Shown here: positions 44,241 to 57,996 of the stretch, piece by piece | Layout: every line of letters begins with the position of its first letter | How positions within the stretch are numbered: position 1 is the stretch's first letter | Assembly (NCBI GenBank): GCA_951394405.1 | Contig: OX596334.1 | Coordinates: 1-64,000 of the forward strand | Source of the DNA: Coprinellus micaceus | Lineage: Eukaryota; Basidiomycota; Agaricomycetes; Agaricales; Psathyrellaceae | DNA length: 64,000 nt | Direction of reading: 5' to 3' | The notes under the pieces: generated by a model | What the model saw: the letters and a program-made list of their open reading frames with translations, nothing else | Told to the model about the DNA's origin: nothing | Database searches by the model: none | Program-made: the position numbers and the translations under genes

Positions 44241-47200
44241 TGTTCGAAGCGCAAACAAATCGTACGGACTAGATTGGAGGTATTCGACCGATACCGCGCA
44301 AGGCTCAGCCTCGAGCTGGATCGAGTGGGAGGAAAGAAAGGGATGAGTCCGCTGGCTACCCGTCGCGACCCAATATCTCCTTGATCGCAGGTATGTAATG
44401 CCGGCTCATGCAAATGAATTGTCGACAGGGCGCCGGGCGGGCCTCCGAGGTTTGGTATGACGGGCGGCATTGCTTTGATGACCGCGTAGCGGAGGCAGGT
44501 GCTGCGGGCATTCATGACACAAACACTAAAGGCTGTTTGACTCCCTCCTGCTCGGTTGTCGCCAATGCCGCTGACAACATCCTTGGTGGCGGGAGGGACA
44601 TATTCATTCGATCGGGAAAGTATTCAATTAAATGAGGGTCCAGAACGCCAAGCCCCGGTAATGGAAACCCAAGACAGAAGCCTACGCAGATACCTCCTGG
44701 CTTGGACGCTTCCACGAAGACCTGGGTCCGCAACCCCCTTGAGTCGAGGGAAACCGAATTCATGTTATGTCTGGACGTGTATCAGCCGAGCCCGCGAATT
44801 TAGTTACCGGCACACACGTACTGACGAAAGGAATGGTGACTCACGAGGCAGTTATTCTTAGTGCGCGAGTCAGGCCAAGCGTTCCAGGAATTGCTCGCTC
44901 GCGCTGATTCTCGATATCAGCGTGGACAGGCAGGACAGGAGGAAGTCACCACGTCAGGGGTGGTCTGTGTCCCTGGGTTCCTCGTTGTGCGCCAAGCGCC
45001 GAACTGAATATAGTACAATGTCAGAACAGGTCCCTGGGCTAAAGGATGAGTATCCGACAGCGTGTGCAATTGAGGCAGCGGGTTTTAACACGACTCGGGT
45101 TTCCGAGTGAGGGTTATAGTGCTGGGCTCGCCAAGATGGCGGATTTCAACCAACCCGCACTTTCCGCGGCATTCCGCTTAAGTAGGGGTTTGAAGACATT
45201 CAAATAGGAAGTCGAGGTCACACCTCGCGCCCCCGCTTGCGACCCAGCTCGGAGCTGCGCCACTCGCCGTGGCGCTTTCGTCTTTGCATCCCTGTGCACT
45301 GCCGCTTCCACCTCCTCGCATACTGACTCCAATTATACCTACTCTCGACCTTCCACTCACGCCGACCCTCGGTGCTGACATGACAAAGCAAAACCCCGCT
45401 TTACCATGATTTTGATATGGCGTACGCACAGGAGGAGACGAGCTCCCTAGAGCCCTAGAGCCCAAACTCGGAGAGCCAGGCGTTCCAAGCTTGATGGTAG
45501 CAGAATCCACCCGTCAGGCATGCAGCACATGATATCTCGCACGATGAGGACGACGAGGGGAGAAAGCTACATGGAGCGACCTTGTTCCCATGACCGAGAC
45601 CCTCCCGAGCATTCCCGAAGAGTACGATGACTTGAGGCCAGGGAGGGAGTTGGGAGAAAGGAGGGGTTGAAGATACGTCACATCGTTGCACAGGCGAACG
45701 AGAACGCCACGATCTGGGAAGATCGTCGGCGCTCTGATGAATTTCGGAGAGACTGGAATAATTTGAGAGCAACGGGAAGACGGATATGGAAAAAATGCGT
45801 GAAGGTGAGAGTAGAAACTATGTCAATTCCCGAGGTGGAGTCGATGATACCACAACGGATAGGTATCTCCACCCATCGGTTCGAAGACCACAGTCACAAC
45901 ATCTGAACACTCAAAACGGTTCGAGACACGGAGCGAAGGTCCTCTCCGAATAGGGATTGCGATCATACTTGGGCCTGCATCGCAAAGACTAAACACTTAT
46001 ATTCCAAGGTCGGAACAGAAGAAGCAGGAGGAGGAAGGTGCGTACTAAGACGACAGCTGTCGTCGTCGCCGCCCCGTTTCCATCCCTTCAATCACACCAC
46101 CGCTTGAAAGAGGAGGTGGTTAGTTCCGCTGACACGATGGCGAGTTGACCGGCTACACGGGGTCAGAGCTAGGGCCATGTTCAAGGAGTGCCTGGATGAA
46201 GGGTCGGAACGTGCGTGGTAGCCTTTGTACTAGTAGATTACTTACCGGACTCGACGACGAAAGTCTTCACGCTCGCGTATCCTCGCTGGTATAAGCTAAA
46301 GGATTTCGATAAGTTCTCTGCGGATGGGCGGGTCAGTGATGCATGACGGAGGGTCGAGGGGAGTACAAATTAAGGGGACGAGACACCAGGAAAAGAGGAA
46401 GATGGCGATGAAGGAAGGAGGGGAAAGAGAAGGACAGAAGGGTAAAATGGAGGGCGGGGCTCATCGACGACGTTTGAGTCACAGGTTGAAAGAGGTTACT
46501 TCATGGGGTGGAAATACGAAGAAACATCCCAACCGAACGTAGCGTCACGTACACGGGTTACCCCTTTCCCTTGTTCGGCATCGATCCATCTTCCTTCTTC
46601 CACGTAGGGAGTTCGGCACCATCGAACACGGGTAGTCGCGATCCTTCGGGGAGTTTGACTGGCTCGGCCGAATGGGATCCGCAGTCCGTACACCTCTCAA
46701 GTTTCATGAAGGCGGATCCCATGGACTTGGAGGGTATGTCGAACAGCGCTACGATGCGTAGGGCCCGCACAATGAAGCCTGGAGGGGTCAAGGGGAAGAG
46801 GGGACGTAAAGTCAGATCATACCCTAAACATCACGAAAGAAAGCGAACGAATAGGCAGGATCTAGAGGGGAAATGGAAGAGTGGAGAATCTGGGGCTTAC
46901 TATGTCGTAGTACAGCACGAGCATTCCTGACGCCTTATCCGTAGAGCCTAGCAGGCCGACATCTCGGGTAGCTTTGACGTCGGTGTAACCGGGGATGTCG
47001 GGCTATTAGCAGCAATTGGGTACAACAGGGAGCATCTAGGATTGTGGATGTAAGCTGGGATCCCAAACATGCTTCCTGCCCAGCCTACCCCCCACCTCGA
47101 GAGGTGAACCGAAATGCTACTCACCAGCTATCGAAACATTCAGGCGCGCCTTTCACTACACTGTCCCTGATGATCCAAGACTTCGTAGGCTTGAGGCGCT

Positions 47201-50200
47201 GGGCGGTCATTGGCCCAGATGACGTTGAGCACAATTCGGGCTCTCCAAAGTGGTTTCGGTAGGTAGGTAGGTGAACGGGAGAGGAGATCGTGGTTGGGAA
47301 TCAACCAGTCGGCAGTGCCAGGTGACGTCAAACCGCCGAAGCCGGTTCGGCCGGGCCCCGCCGGTAAGCGCCCACCACAGGGGCCTTTCGTGGAGAACCT
47401 ATCACAATTGCGCGAGGAAAATGAACGATTTTGATCCACCTCGTCACCTTGCAGAGCCAACGGAACATTTTCGTGTGGAGTACAGACCTTAAACGCCCAC
47501 GAGCTCGTTCAACACATCCTAGCCCGTACGGCCCTATGAATTAACTGGGGTTCAAGAGTCCAGCAGCACACCGACTTGATTGCTTTGCTTGTGTGTCCTG
47601 CATAGGCTTTGTTAAGCACAATAAGTGAATACATGTGTACGGAGACATCGCCTTGGTGGCTAGATATAGAGGATATCCTGCGAACCGAAACATCGAATCG
47701 CCTTAGCGGAGGAGACAGGCGTAGGTGATGCGTACGTTTATGGGCGGATGTTGTCGCCCTGAGACTGAGGGTGCGGTAAGCCTACAGACTACTGCCTTGC
47801 CCCGCCGATCGATACCTGTCAACTTGAGGAAAAACTGCAAGTTTTAGTACTCGACTGTGCCCTACAATTCCCGTCACCCTATAAACCCGCCTGGAGTTCT
47901 GAACTCCACCGGAATCACAAATAAGATAGGTCCTCCGGCGGTCTCTCGCCGGTGGTGCGTACATCGTGCTTAATTCAAATACGTGGGTTTGCCTGGGCCA
48001 GCTTGCTGGCCGGAACGCCCAGAGACCATCAGCCCGGAGCTTGCCAGACCTGATGGCCATGCGTAGGCGCTGGTGGAGGGCGGGAGTGGAGGGCGTCAAA
48101 AAGTCGCGCCCGAAAACCACTCGAGAGGAGTAACAAGACCCTCCTCGATGAAGTGGGGATGGGATGAGGGTACGCGTCCCTCACCCAACGCTCGAAAAGG
48201 ATCGTGTTTGGTGTCGGGGCCGCCGACCAAACACGGTGGATCTTCGCGCGCCGCTGACGCCGCCTCCCTCCCTCATCTTATCCACGGATGTGGGTCCCCC
48301 ACATCCACCCAGCACGCATGCCACCCATCTCCTTTCGGTCTTCGAACTGTCCTCCGCCGCGTAAATTACGGCACATAGACTTCCTCTTGCCGCAGACATT
48401 TCCCTCTGGAACTTCTTTTCGCATCCAGTACGTGGAGCAGTATCTCTTAATTTGCGCGGGGTCAACCAGATGGCTCTTTTGGAATGTCGAATCGTTAACG
48501 TGAGGATATCCGTACGTTATTTCGGTCCGAGTGACTTTGCTCGCGTACAACCCTTGGAGTGAAGAGATCCAGTGCCTGAGAGTCGCCGTCTCGGACCGAT
48601 TGTCAATGAGGTCGTACCTTCCTCCTTCACAGTGATTCGCTGCGACGGTAGCCTATGTGTTCTATCGATCGCATTTAACCATTCACCGGGAATACGTACA
48701 ATTCGATGTTCGCACACGGCGAGTATCTCCCACATATGACTTCCTCGAGGCTTGTCTTGGGCGGGCACTTCGAGAAACGAATAATGGTTGAGAACGTCAG
48801 GCCGACGGCATGCCATAGACACGTCCTCCGGGCCCTGCAACGCGTACGTTCGCCGTATTCAAACAGAAAATTCCAAGGAACTCTCGCGAGGAAGGAAGTT
48901 ATGGGACATGTTCGGAAGCTCAGTTCTAATGATAGAACGGGATCGACGAAGGCGAGAGATATCTTTGGCTGGGAGGCCGTCAGGTGCGTCCTGCGCGTGA
49001 CCTTTACGTTTCTGCGTAGTTCTCCACCGGCTGTTAGATCGACTTGGAACAGGGAACGCGTGGTAAATTAGAAGGACCAGAGGGAAGAAAGAAGGACGTG
49101 CGATTGGTTGGCCAGTCTGGAAAAGAAAGCGAAAACGTGTCAATACTACCCTTTCGGGCAGACCTGGGGCAGACCTGACTATCCAGGATATACTTTACCC
49201 TTTTCGGGTGTCCTTCGGCAACCAATCACCCTCAAAACTATATATTCGCATTCGGTATGTAGAGTACCAACGGAGTACCACGCTTTTGGCACGCATAACA
49301 CTGCGATAACTTGTGCAAACACATCCATCGCTACATACCATTGAGTATTCGTGCCGAGCCCCCTAAGACACGAAATGTTACCGAAATTAGCTCATCTATA
49401 TCCGGACTCCGAAGTGCTCACCTACCCACCCTCCTTCCTGAACAGGACACGGCGATCCTGAGCCCCACTCGGGCGCCTATCGCCATGTGCACACCGCGCA
49501 CGGGCTTCGCGAGGCCGCTCGTGTGATCAGTCGAAGCCTCAGACATCATCTCAACAAGGGTATTGTTGTCTGCGCACAGGGGAGCGTGGCGTTGGAGTCT
49601 GGCTCGTGCCAGGCCATTCAGCATCCCATGACCATTCGGGGACCCATTTCTCGTGGTCGGACAAGACGACGGCGGGCGAGGTGTGTTCTAAATGCCCCTC
49701 TGGCCCCTCCCATATCCCGATAAACTCCTCACGTCGACAGTATGCGCGCCCGAGTCCGGGTATCTGGAGGTCTTCTCCCTCCACGGCTGCCACCCCCTCC
49801 ACACCCGCCACCCCCACTCGAGTGGTGGCGTCATGGCATTTGAGACAGTAGAGAGGGTTCGCCAACGCGGTGAGGGGGAGGAGGGATCGCAGGTATATCG
49901 CCTGCAGCGAAGTCGTGAAGTCAAACACATATGGCCTGGAGGTGGAGGACGGTGAGCCATGCGTCCGGGCAGAATCTACGATGGTTATGTTAGGTTGGGT
50001 CGTGGTACGGGGGATAAAAGAGGGAAAAGACTGGATGGTGAGGGGAGATGAAGTGAGGCGGGGTGTGGGGGAGAAATCGGGTCTCAGGGAAGGAATAAAA
50101 GGAGGAGGAAAAGTAACGTCGAGTAGGCGGAGAGAAAAAACGAAGGAAGAGATAGTAGGAATTATAAAGGATGAATGAATGACTATAACGTACCTGCTAC

Positions 50201-51317
50201 ATAGGCGCGCTTCATGATATCCATGGAGCCAAATATGTACCGCTAGAAGGTGGGATCTCCATTAATCCAACCCCGTACGACATGAAGATGGACCTTGACG
50301 TCGGGCCAGGCGTCGCATCTACACCGCGATGGAGCGATGGGTAGCGAAATAAGCGAGAGTGGGAGAAGGCTTGAGGAAGTCGTCAAAACGAGGACGGGGA
50401 CGTTAAGGGGATCGATCTCGAAACGACGTACAAGGCGTTGAGGGTTGCCTCGAAAGGACGAAGGAGACGCTGAGGAAATCGACGAAGAGGTCGAAAACAC
50501 GAACGCCAACCAAGGATCTCGAGCATCCAGACCCAGACGATATCCCGTGGAAATCGAGCTGATGTGCATACGACTGAAAGGTGAATATGAAGATACAAAT
50601 GGAAGGAAGATGAATGGAAAGAGGGAACAGGCCACGCACCTGGTTTCTGTTACAGTGAGCGTACGTCCCTATGCCGGACGATACCCGACCCTTCCAGCAG
50701 AACGGAACACGCTCCTTGGGCGCGTACGCATTCTCGTTTCCGCTCTCTGTCTCGTTTCTGGGACACCAAGGTATGCATAGTCAGCACAGGGCGACTCAAG
50801 GAGGAAGGGGAGTGCCAGAACGGGGGTACGGTCATCCGATGTGGTTTGGAGTACGGCGGCAAGATCTAACCATAGAGGGTGAATTACGGCGCTGGAATAG
50901 GGAGGAACGACACGCATCTAAAGATAGACGAAAGGCTGCAACCGCCAACTCGAAACGAAAGCCTGTACCCCGCAACTCCTAACGACCGACTCTGACCCGG
51001 AAAAGGGAAAGAGAAAGGCACATCTTCCCCTCCTCCTTCTCCAGGCACAAATTCCGTTCCCTGACTGACCCGGCAACTCTCTCCCTGTGCCTGACGTAGG
51101 CGATCTACATAGGCGGAAGATTGGCGACGGAGGCAGCTGTAAAGGATGAACGTTAGCGCCAGGAGCTAGGCAGGTGAGAGGGAAAGCGAGAGAGATAGCG
51201 ATGGACGGATGGAAAGAGAAGAAGGGGTGAGTGAAAGAGATACCCGAATCTGACGCGATGGTATGGATGGGGGGCGTGACGTAGGAGGAATAGGAAGGGA
51301 GGGAAAATGGAGGATGT
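44241..51317. other. Gene-poor stretch, nothing firmly recognisable
   Basis: Candidates without identity follow. 45667-45906 (+) is a helical charged frame (NENATIWEDRRRSDEFRRDW) that ends near a GTGAGA donor and could be an exon. 49551-49928 (-) reads LYCLKCHDATT after a hydrophobic start. 50243-50640 (-) reads DVKVHLHVVRGWINGDPTF, then a stop, then RYIFGSMDIMKRAYV, which looks like a real protein broken by one TAG. None could be assigned to a family or extended through splicing. Confidence 0.35.
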
Positions 51318-51623
51318 CAGTGTTGGGGGAGTCAAGGATTGACCTTTGACCGTCAATCACTGACCCACGGTCAAGCTTTCGGTCAGTGACGGTCAGTGAC
51401 TGGTCAAAGAGGGTCAATGATACCATCAGGACAGCACCGACCTCCCCAGGCTGACAAGTCCCTGTTGACAACCCACGGCATCGGCCTGGGTCCAACAGGC
51501 CCCATGGCCCCCATCCCTACCACCGTTAACGCCGTTGACTGGTCAATGACTGGTCAATGACGGTCAAAGGCTGTGCTTGACGGTCAAGACTGACGGGTCA
51601 TGACCCCGTCAATCCCAACACTG
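51318..51623. mobile_element. MITE with hAT-like CAGTGTTGGG ends
   Basis: The left end CAGTGTTGGG (51318-51327) is matched by its exact complement at 51614-51623, giving a 306-bp element with 10-bp terminal inverted repeats and no coding capacity. The interior is packed with TGGTCAATGAC / GTCAGTGACGGTCA motifs in both orientations. CAGTG ends are typical of hAT-superfamily elements, so a non-autonomous hAT derivative is likely. The expected 8-bp target duplication is not evident in the flanks, perhaps through decay. Confidence 0.7.
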
Positions 51624-51631
51624 GTTGAGAC

Positions 51632-51757
51632 GAGGTCGAGATGATGACGGCCGGAGGCAAGGCAATCGTGGGGACTCATGGCCATCTCGAGTTCCACGGC
51701 GATCAGGATCAGTTGGGTTGCCGGTGCCTCTTGCCTCTTGCAGTCATCGTCACCCCC
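51632..51757 (+). repeat. Dispersed repeat pair, copy A
   Basis: About 125 bp beginning GAGGTCGAGATGATGACGGC, 8 bp to the right of the MITE. It matches copy B (58970-59099) in inverted orientation through blocks CAATCGTGGGGAC, GAGTTCCACGGC and ATCAGGATCAGTTG, about 80% alike by eye. Both copies allow an open frame, but it has no known domain. Confidence 0.7.
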
Positions 51758-51840
51758 GGATCTCCTATTACCCCGGATCCGCACCTGCGCTTCCTCTGTT
51801 CTCGCATACCCTCTGGAACGGCTCGTCGAGACCGACAATC

Positions 51841-54452
51841 GCGAGGCTAACCTATCTGGGGCTTCACTCAAGATGAAGGAAGGGTGGATCGCGCGTTAGA
51901 TCATCAACCACGAGGAAGGCGACGGCGATGCGTCCAACCTCGGTCAAAGCCTTGACGCTAATGACCCAGGACAATGGAGGAGAAGGTTGAAGGGAAGGTT
52001 GAGGAACGCCTCGACGTCGCCGTCCAAGGCCCATCCCAGGACTCTCAGCTCTCCCCCTCGGACTGTCGCCCTCAGTTCAAGATCTACGTACCTTCCAACG
52101 ATCGCGTCTTCCATACTTGAGAGGGTGATCACGGATACTCCTCACCTCCCTCACTAGGCCTCACTCCAGAATGTAACGACCAAGCCAGGGTAGAATCCAA
52201 GTCAGGATTAGGTTTCGGGCCGAGCTTAGAACCCCACCCTCTGCACGACGGACAGACGAAGAGGTGGGTGGGGTCAGGTCGGTTCGGATGGTGAACACTC
52301 TCTCTTTCGTCTCTCCCTCTATTCAACATTCGTCTTTACGCATCATCCTGAGTCAACTTCCTGCTACTTAAGTATCGACTTTGTATCGATTTACGGTGGA
52401 CGAGAGCGGCCAGCTTTGATTTCTGATTTCTGGTCTTTGATTTTGGCCCGTGTGAATTGTCTCCGGCCTCGTGCGCGATGACGGGGGGAGGGCATTTAGG
52501 CCATCCGCCGGCAGCTGCGGCATATCAGGGTGAGCAAGCAGCGGTTTCACCAATCTCCCCGACGCATTCTCTCCCATCCTCTAGACTTCACGCAGGAGGT
52601 CTGATTCCATTGTCAGGATCAATGGCGACCTGCGGAGAGACAGTAGTGACGAGAAGTCGACGGGCTACGTTGTCTTCACATGAAACTATCCGTTTTCACC
52701 TTGCGTAGATTCGGCGAGGCCTCATTGTGGGCCAGATGTGCCTCGACACAAATGAGTGGGAGACCGCCTTGAATCTCTCCGGGTCCCTGAGATGATACTG
52801 ACCTTCATGGAGAATTTATCCATCCTCCCCAGGGAGTGCGAATTAAGGGTGTGGAATATTGCGGTTCTCAGAGTGTCGACGTGCACCTTTCCAAAGGCTA
52901 CCCCCAGTCGATGTGTGATCCGCGTGGTTGGACTCCCAATGTGCGTATTTCGGAATAGGGCTCAGCGTGCAGGCGGAGACTCAGTAAATGAATGATTTGG
53001 GGTTTTGTTTGATCAAGTTGTCCTACAAATACATTATGTCGAAAGAGGGAGCTGAGATCGAACATACACTACGTTTGAAAGACGAGCTGTTGAGTTCCGA
53101 ACAGCGACTGGAGACTCGATGAATGCGTGTCTACAATTCGCACGAAATGCTCCGTCCTCAACCTAGGAAGTGCCACGGCGCATTGAGCTGAGCAGCAGAC
53201 CCACAATGGCAGGCGCTACCGGCAACTTGAACACAACAACGAACGTTCCGACGAATTCGAAAAGTTCCTTTTCTAATTCGGTGGGGTTCGGGCGCGGTCA
53301 GGAAACGCACATTTGGCCGCGTCTGACACCCCTGAGGGAGACGTGGTCAAGGCTAAAGCTTAAAAGACCCAGTGGATCACGCAGCCAAACGTCGTTCTTG
53401 TCAAAAGGCCGGTCATCAATCTGCTTGGTAAATTGTAATTAGATGGATATCAGAATACAGCAGGAGGCTATACATGGCCACCGTGAGATACAGGGACTGG
53501 GTGGGTTGGGCAGCGAGAATCGAGCTGACTCGAAACCAGTCTTCCTAGGGTGCTTTTGCGATGGGGGTATTACCCTGGACATATACATAACACCTGGAAT
53601 CAAGCCAAAGAATCGAGGGCAAGGGCAATAATGATGGTAGATCTGGGGGTAACGTCCCAACAAGCGCGTAAGGTATATCTTCTCGCTCAGCCTCATCGGC
53701 CTCTCGAAAACGGCGTCTTACCAAACTCCGCTACGGACGCTTGATTTAGACCAAGATTAAGAACATTGACATCCCACGTGTCATTGTGAAACATTAATTT
53801 CCCCTCCTTTCTTACCTTGGTCTCGCACCGTCTTCCGGAGCGTGAACCTGTCTAGGGCGTTTGCGAGTGCGTGCGCCACCATCATCCTTGGGCTCCGTCC
53901 AAACCTGCTAGAGCTTGGCGGATGCCCATGGGATCCTCTGCGACCAGGCGCCTTAGCCAGGGGTCAAATATTCACTGTAACAATTTGAACGGCTGGTCTC
54001 ACCACGAGGGAACCCCTTCGTGGCGTACCTGTGGGACAAAGATGTCGGCCTTGGCTTCCCGAAGATGAGGGCAGGGATTAAGCGCCCAGAAACGCGGGAT
54101 TGGGAATTCATTTCATCAGAGGTTCCGATAGCGTTTCTCAGCTTCCTTGGTCGTCCTGTAGGAGACTAACCTATCCAGATTGGAATCAGTACAACACTCG
54201 ATTCCCCTGTGATTGCATTGTGCCTCCCGACCCAAGGACAACTCCTCGTGCATCAGAATGTCGAGATCATCCCACTCGGGCGTCCCGTGGATAATGAGAA
54301 CCAGTGTTAAAAAGGAGGTGCCGGACGGCATGGGATGAATTCAAATATTGGGTGCTTGGCTCGCGGCAGGTATATAATGGGTACAGAGGGTGCGCAGGTC
54401 ATACTTGTCTCCTGCCTAGTACTGCCTTTACCCCCGGCGTGACGCGTTTGGA
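51841..54452. other. No recognisable gene
   Basis: Short frames only. The region before 54453 has a TATAAT-like stretch at about 54371 but no confirmed promoter. I see no repeats beyond an isolated AAGCGCCC motif at 54080. Confidence 0.4.
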
Positions 54453-56318
54453 ATGACGATACCTGAAGAGCAGATACAAGCCCTTGCGCAGGCGATTTAC
54501 CTGTGGCGCATGCAAGAGGTCTGCACACAGTATACCCCTCCGTAATCACATTTACTAAGGACTCGCACTGTTTCTAGTATATCCAGAGTGCGTTCCGCTC
54601 CTGGAGTCAACTTTCTCTGGGTGTCTGACCTAGACCAGTATCTTCTTATGCCCTCTATGTGCGAGATACTCAGTGCTCAGCACCAAACTCGTTAACCCAA
54701 CCCATACAATAGGCATACCACGTGCTTACGACTCTGGATGAGGAGGTGATGGGACGGCATATTCATTTGAGTGTGCCGCTGCTAACCACACATTTGGCTA
54801 GGTTTCAATGATGTTCACCCAAAGGTGGAATAAGGGTAGGACATTATTTACGTTCATTCGCTATGCCCCCTGCCCGTGGATGGCTCTACATTTGTGCAGT
54901 GAGTTCGAATGTTTCGCCGCTCGTGAGGTTAGTGACGCCAGGGGTGACTGCAGCATACTTCAGAAATTACTACATCGTGACTCCGCAGGTAGGTTAAACT
55001 GCGTCACGCGGTATCTATCTAACATAGTGGTCACAGGGATGTAAAACATTGCTAATCACCCAAGAAGGTAATCATTTCCCTCCCGAACAGCTGAGAGATG
55101 GGCTGACTGGAAGTGTAGTGTTACAATGCCTTGTTAAAATTGCATGCGACAGTGAGCGTTTCGATCTTCCCAGTTGTCGGGACAATAATTGAGGATACTT
55201 TAGCCTCCCTTGCACTATGTCTCGGTGCATTCCTACAGGCCCATGGTGTGTATCTCATTGGGATCTTCGTCCTATCTACGGTACGTACATACGCCACGGC
55301 TAATGACGTTTTTTCTCACTTTCTGGTCAGGCTATGTCGGTCGTTGATCTTATTCTACTGACATGTGGCATGTTCCAATTCCCAGGCAAACGCGATTCAC
55401 CTGCCCCGTGCGGACAAGAGGCTCATATTCCTTCCATTGTAGCTAAACCAAGAACATCAGTTGACGAAGCTCTGGGATATCCCTGTTACTGGGTTTCAAA
55501 TGGTACACTAATGGAAATCACAATCGGCGTACTTGGGAACAACATTCATGAATACGTGGGTCTCGCCACAACAGGAGGTCAGTGGTCGGCTCCCGTAGTA
55601 TTCCAGGGTTGGTGATGCACTGACTAGACGTTGAATCCCGTTACCTTAGCGCTGCTAGTAGCGGCTATTACAACTCTCTTCTGGCGTTACAAAGGGGAAA
55701 ACGGTCGCTTGCTCCGGGTCGTTCGACGGGACGGTGGGGCGTACTGCCTAACCTTAGCAGGTGAGTCCAAACCACCCAGTTATGTTTGGAATATCGCTTA
55801 TCGCATTCTTAAATCAAAATACTCAGCGGTCCGACTAGTGAATTCGGTCGTGACCACGCCTGCATTGTCGGTGTGTTATATATGCTCTGGTATACACATA
55901 CCCTCACTAACTCGTGATATAGCTCCAGATTAGTGAATCAAGCGGCCCGTAAGTACCTTCCCAATCAAAGCCTTCGCAGTGACATTGAAACACTGGTGTT
56001 TGCAGGGTCATCTGGACGTGAGTACCATTGTACCGCACTCAACTGGGCTTATTCACACTCAATCCCAGAATATCAAACATCGCGGTTCCAATCCTTGCAC
56101 AACGCCTTCTCATCAACCTGCGCAAGGCCGACTGGATGGGTGGGCGGTCTTACGTATCATCTATATTATTCGCGCCTGCTATCCCGCAATCGCGTGAAGA
56201 CGGCTCGGATGGGGATTCGGGAGACTCAACGGGGAGACCGCCACCCGTCGACCACAGTGTTATTGACAATCAACCAAGTGCGAGAATGCATACCGGCGAG
56301 GTGAATCTACCGGTTTAA
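54453..56318 (+). CDS. DUF6533-like multi-spanning membrane protein
   Basis: The first nine exons are 54453-54518, 54578-54587 (10 nt), 54639-54658 (20 nt), 54713-54745, 54802-54898, 54954-54992, 55119-55151, 55204-55280 and 55331 onward. They keep phase and read MTIPEEQIQALAQAIYLWRM, YIQISSYALYAYHVLTTLDE, VSMMFTQRWNKGRTLFTFIR, ALCLGAFLQAHGVYLIGIFV. The TTLDEE-V pattern followed by a helix with a conserved RY is the N-terminal signature of basidiomycete DUF6533 proteins, seven-helix integral membrane proteins of unknown ligand. Later parts include VTLALLVAAITTLFWRY and RDGGAYCLTL, and a final exon with RLLINLRKADWMGG and an acidic tail ending GEVNLPV. Joins after about 55385 are uncertain: one intron could be GC-AG (55386-55442), and one junction near 55600 does not resolve in phase. 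Paralogue of 62843-64000. Confidence 0.75.
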
Positions 56319-57972
56319 TGGATTAAGAGCCCCGCTCACGCCCTCTAGGTCGGCGCCGTACCTTGAAAAGGCAATCGGGTTAGCATTTCCTTCATAAAGA
56401 CGCGCCTCGCATTCCTCGTCCCCCCAACCGTCCCTCTGCTCATTCGTACCCTGTATGCGCCCTCTTAGTCACCAGATTTGCGGGCCTTAATATTCGAAAT
56501 GCGGCTCTGAAACATATATGTTAGCCTGTGACCTCAACGAGCGCGTTTGCCAATCCTATAAAGCCCTCAGGACTCACTCCCGTGCCCTTCCAGGACTCAT
56601 GAGTAAGGCCTCAATGGGTCGTGGGCGACGACAGCACTTGCGGTTCTTGTAGCTCTATGCCGAGTCCACACACGGGGAGGTGATAAGCGAGCCTAGCCAC
56701 GCACCCGGCCATACGCAAGCCCCTAAAACCACCCAACCTTGGACAGGTTTGCGAAGCCGATACTGGGGACACGTTGTCTCGTTGGTACTGTGGGAGCCAA
56801 CCGTGTTATCAACATGACCCAGGGAGCGAAATTAACGGGGAGGGGCATACAATGCGCAAATAGCTGGGCCGGAGTACGAATGTTCTGAACGAACGTCTGG
56901 AAAAATGGCTCTGAATAAGCGACCCCATGGGCTAAAGGTGGAATAACGAACGAACGAGTGAGGAATACGTACAATAAAGTGAAAGGATGCATATGCACAA
57001 ACGGCGAAGGAGGTGAGAGATTGAAACGTGGGCAGAACATCTACTCCACTTACACGCAAAGACCACCTGTGATTCGGATTTGAAGCGAACGGTGTGATCA
57101 CAGGTCGTGAGGAAAAGGCTCGATTCAAAGGGAGGAGGAAAAAGCGAACGTGTGGACTCTTTCCTTCATCCAACACCTCTTCATATGATTCAGAGTGAGA
57201 CTGAGAGTGAAAGGAGAAGAGAAGAATTGGACCTCGAATCTGGGATCCGGAGCCTGGATGAAAGGGAAAGGTACGGGTAAGAAGAGAGAAAGGGAAGAAG
57301 ATGGTAGGCCATGAAGCGAGAGATTGGACCGGAGTGGAGCAAAGGGGACGAAGTGGGGGTAAGCTGGGGGTAAGCAAAGGAGAGAGAAACTCCACGGAAT
57401 CGGAGGCGGAAGAGAGACTCCGCGAAAAGTGACGGGTGGACGGAGGTAAGCGAGCTCGCTCTATCGGGAACGACGAAGCAAGGGCGGAGAAAGCAGAGCC
57501 CACTCCCTCCCTCTTTGTCGCTTGGGACCCTCCATTGAGAGAGAAAGGACGAGGAGGTCAAGTCAGGTCAGAGCGAGGGTGAACTATGCCATATTCCATG
57601 ACGGGGAAAAGAAAACTGGAAAGAATGCAAGACAGAACGAAAGAACGCACGGATATAATTCTAAGTTCGAACAGAGAGTTAGGGGATCGATCTTTCTCGA
57701 TACAATTCTTAGTAGGTTGGCCCATTCAACGCATCCCCCCTCCGAGGAAGTTCGACGTATCGACCCCCAATCCCGTTCAACACATCGACTCCCGGTGCAC
57801 CTGATGCATCGACTCCCGAGGATTCAAAGTACCCACTTTCGAGGCATTCGATGCATCATCTCCCAGGCCCTCAAACACAGCGGGAGATGCGGGATGCAGC
57901 GTTCATTGACAGGGGGTTGGGCACTGAATCAAGATTAAGGCACGGCGTGTCGAGGACAAGTCGGATCCTGGA

Positions 57973-57996
57973 CATCCGCCGCAATTGCGGCGGATG
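57973..57996. repeat. 24-bp perfect palindrome, CCGCCGC-rich
   Basis: The 12-bp half-site CATCCGCCGCAA is followed immediately by its exact complement (57985-57996), then by two more GCGGCGGATG/GCCGGATG variants. A related inverted repeat with 10-bp arms CGTCCGCCGC lies at 58807-58816 / 58830-58839. The two sites share the CCGCCGCAA core. Confidence 0.9.

Noticed and set aside
51318..51623. TGGTCAATGAC repeats as a CRISPR array
   Set aside because: Repeat spacing is irregular, orientations are mixed, the host is eukaryotic, and the ends are transposon-like inverted repeats.
56832..57503. 223-codon - strand frame resembling a membrane-rich protein
   Set aside because: It begins with GTG, has no splice structure, and is Ser/Pro/Phe-rich from C/T-rich sequence; no family match.
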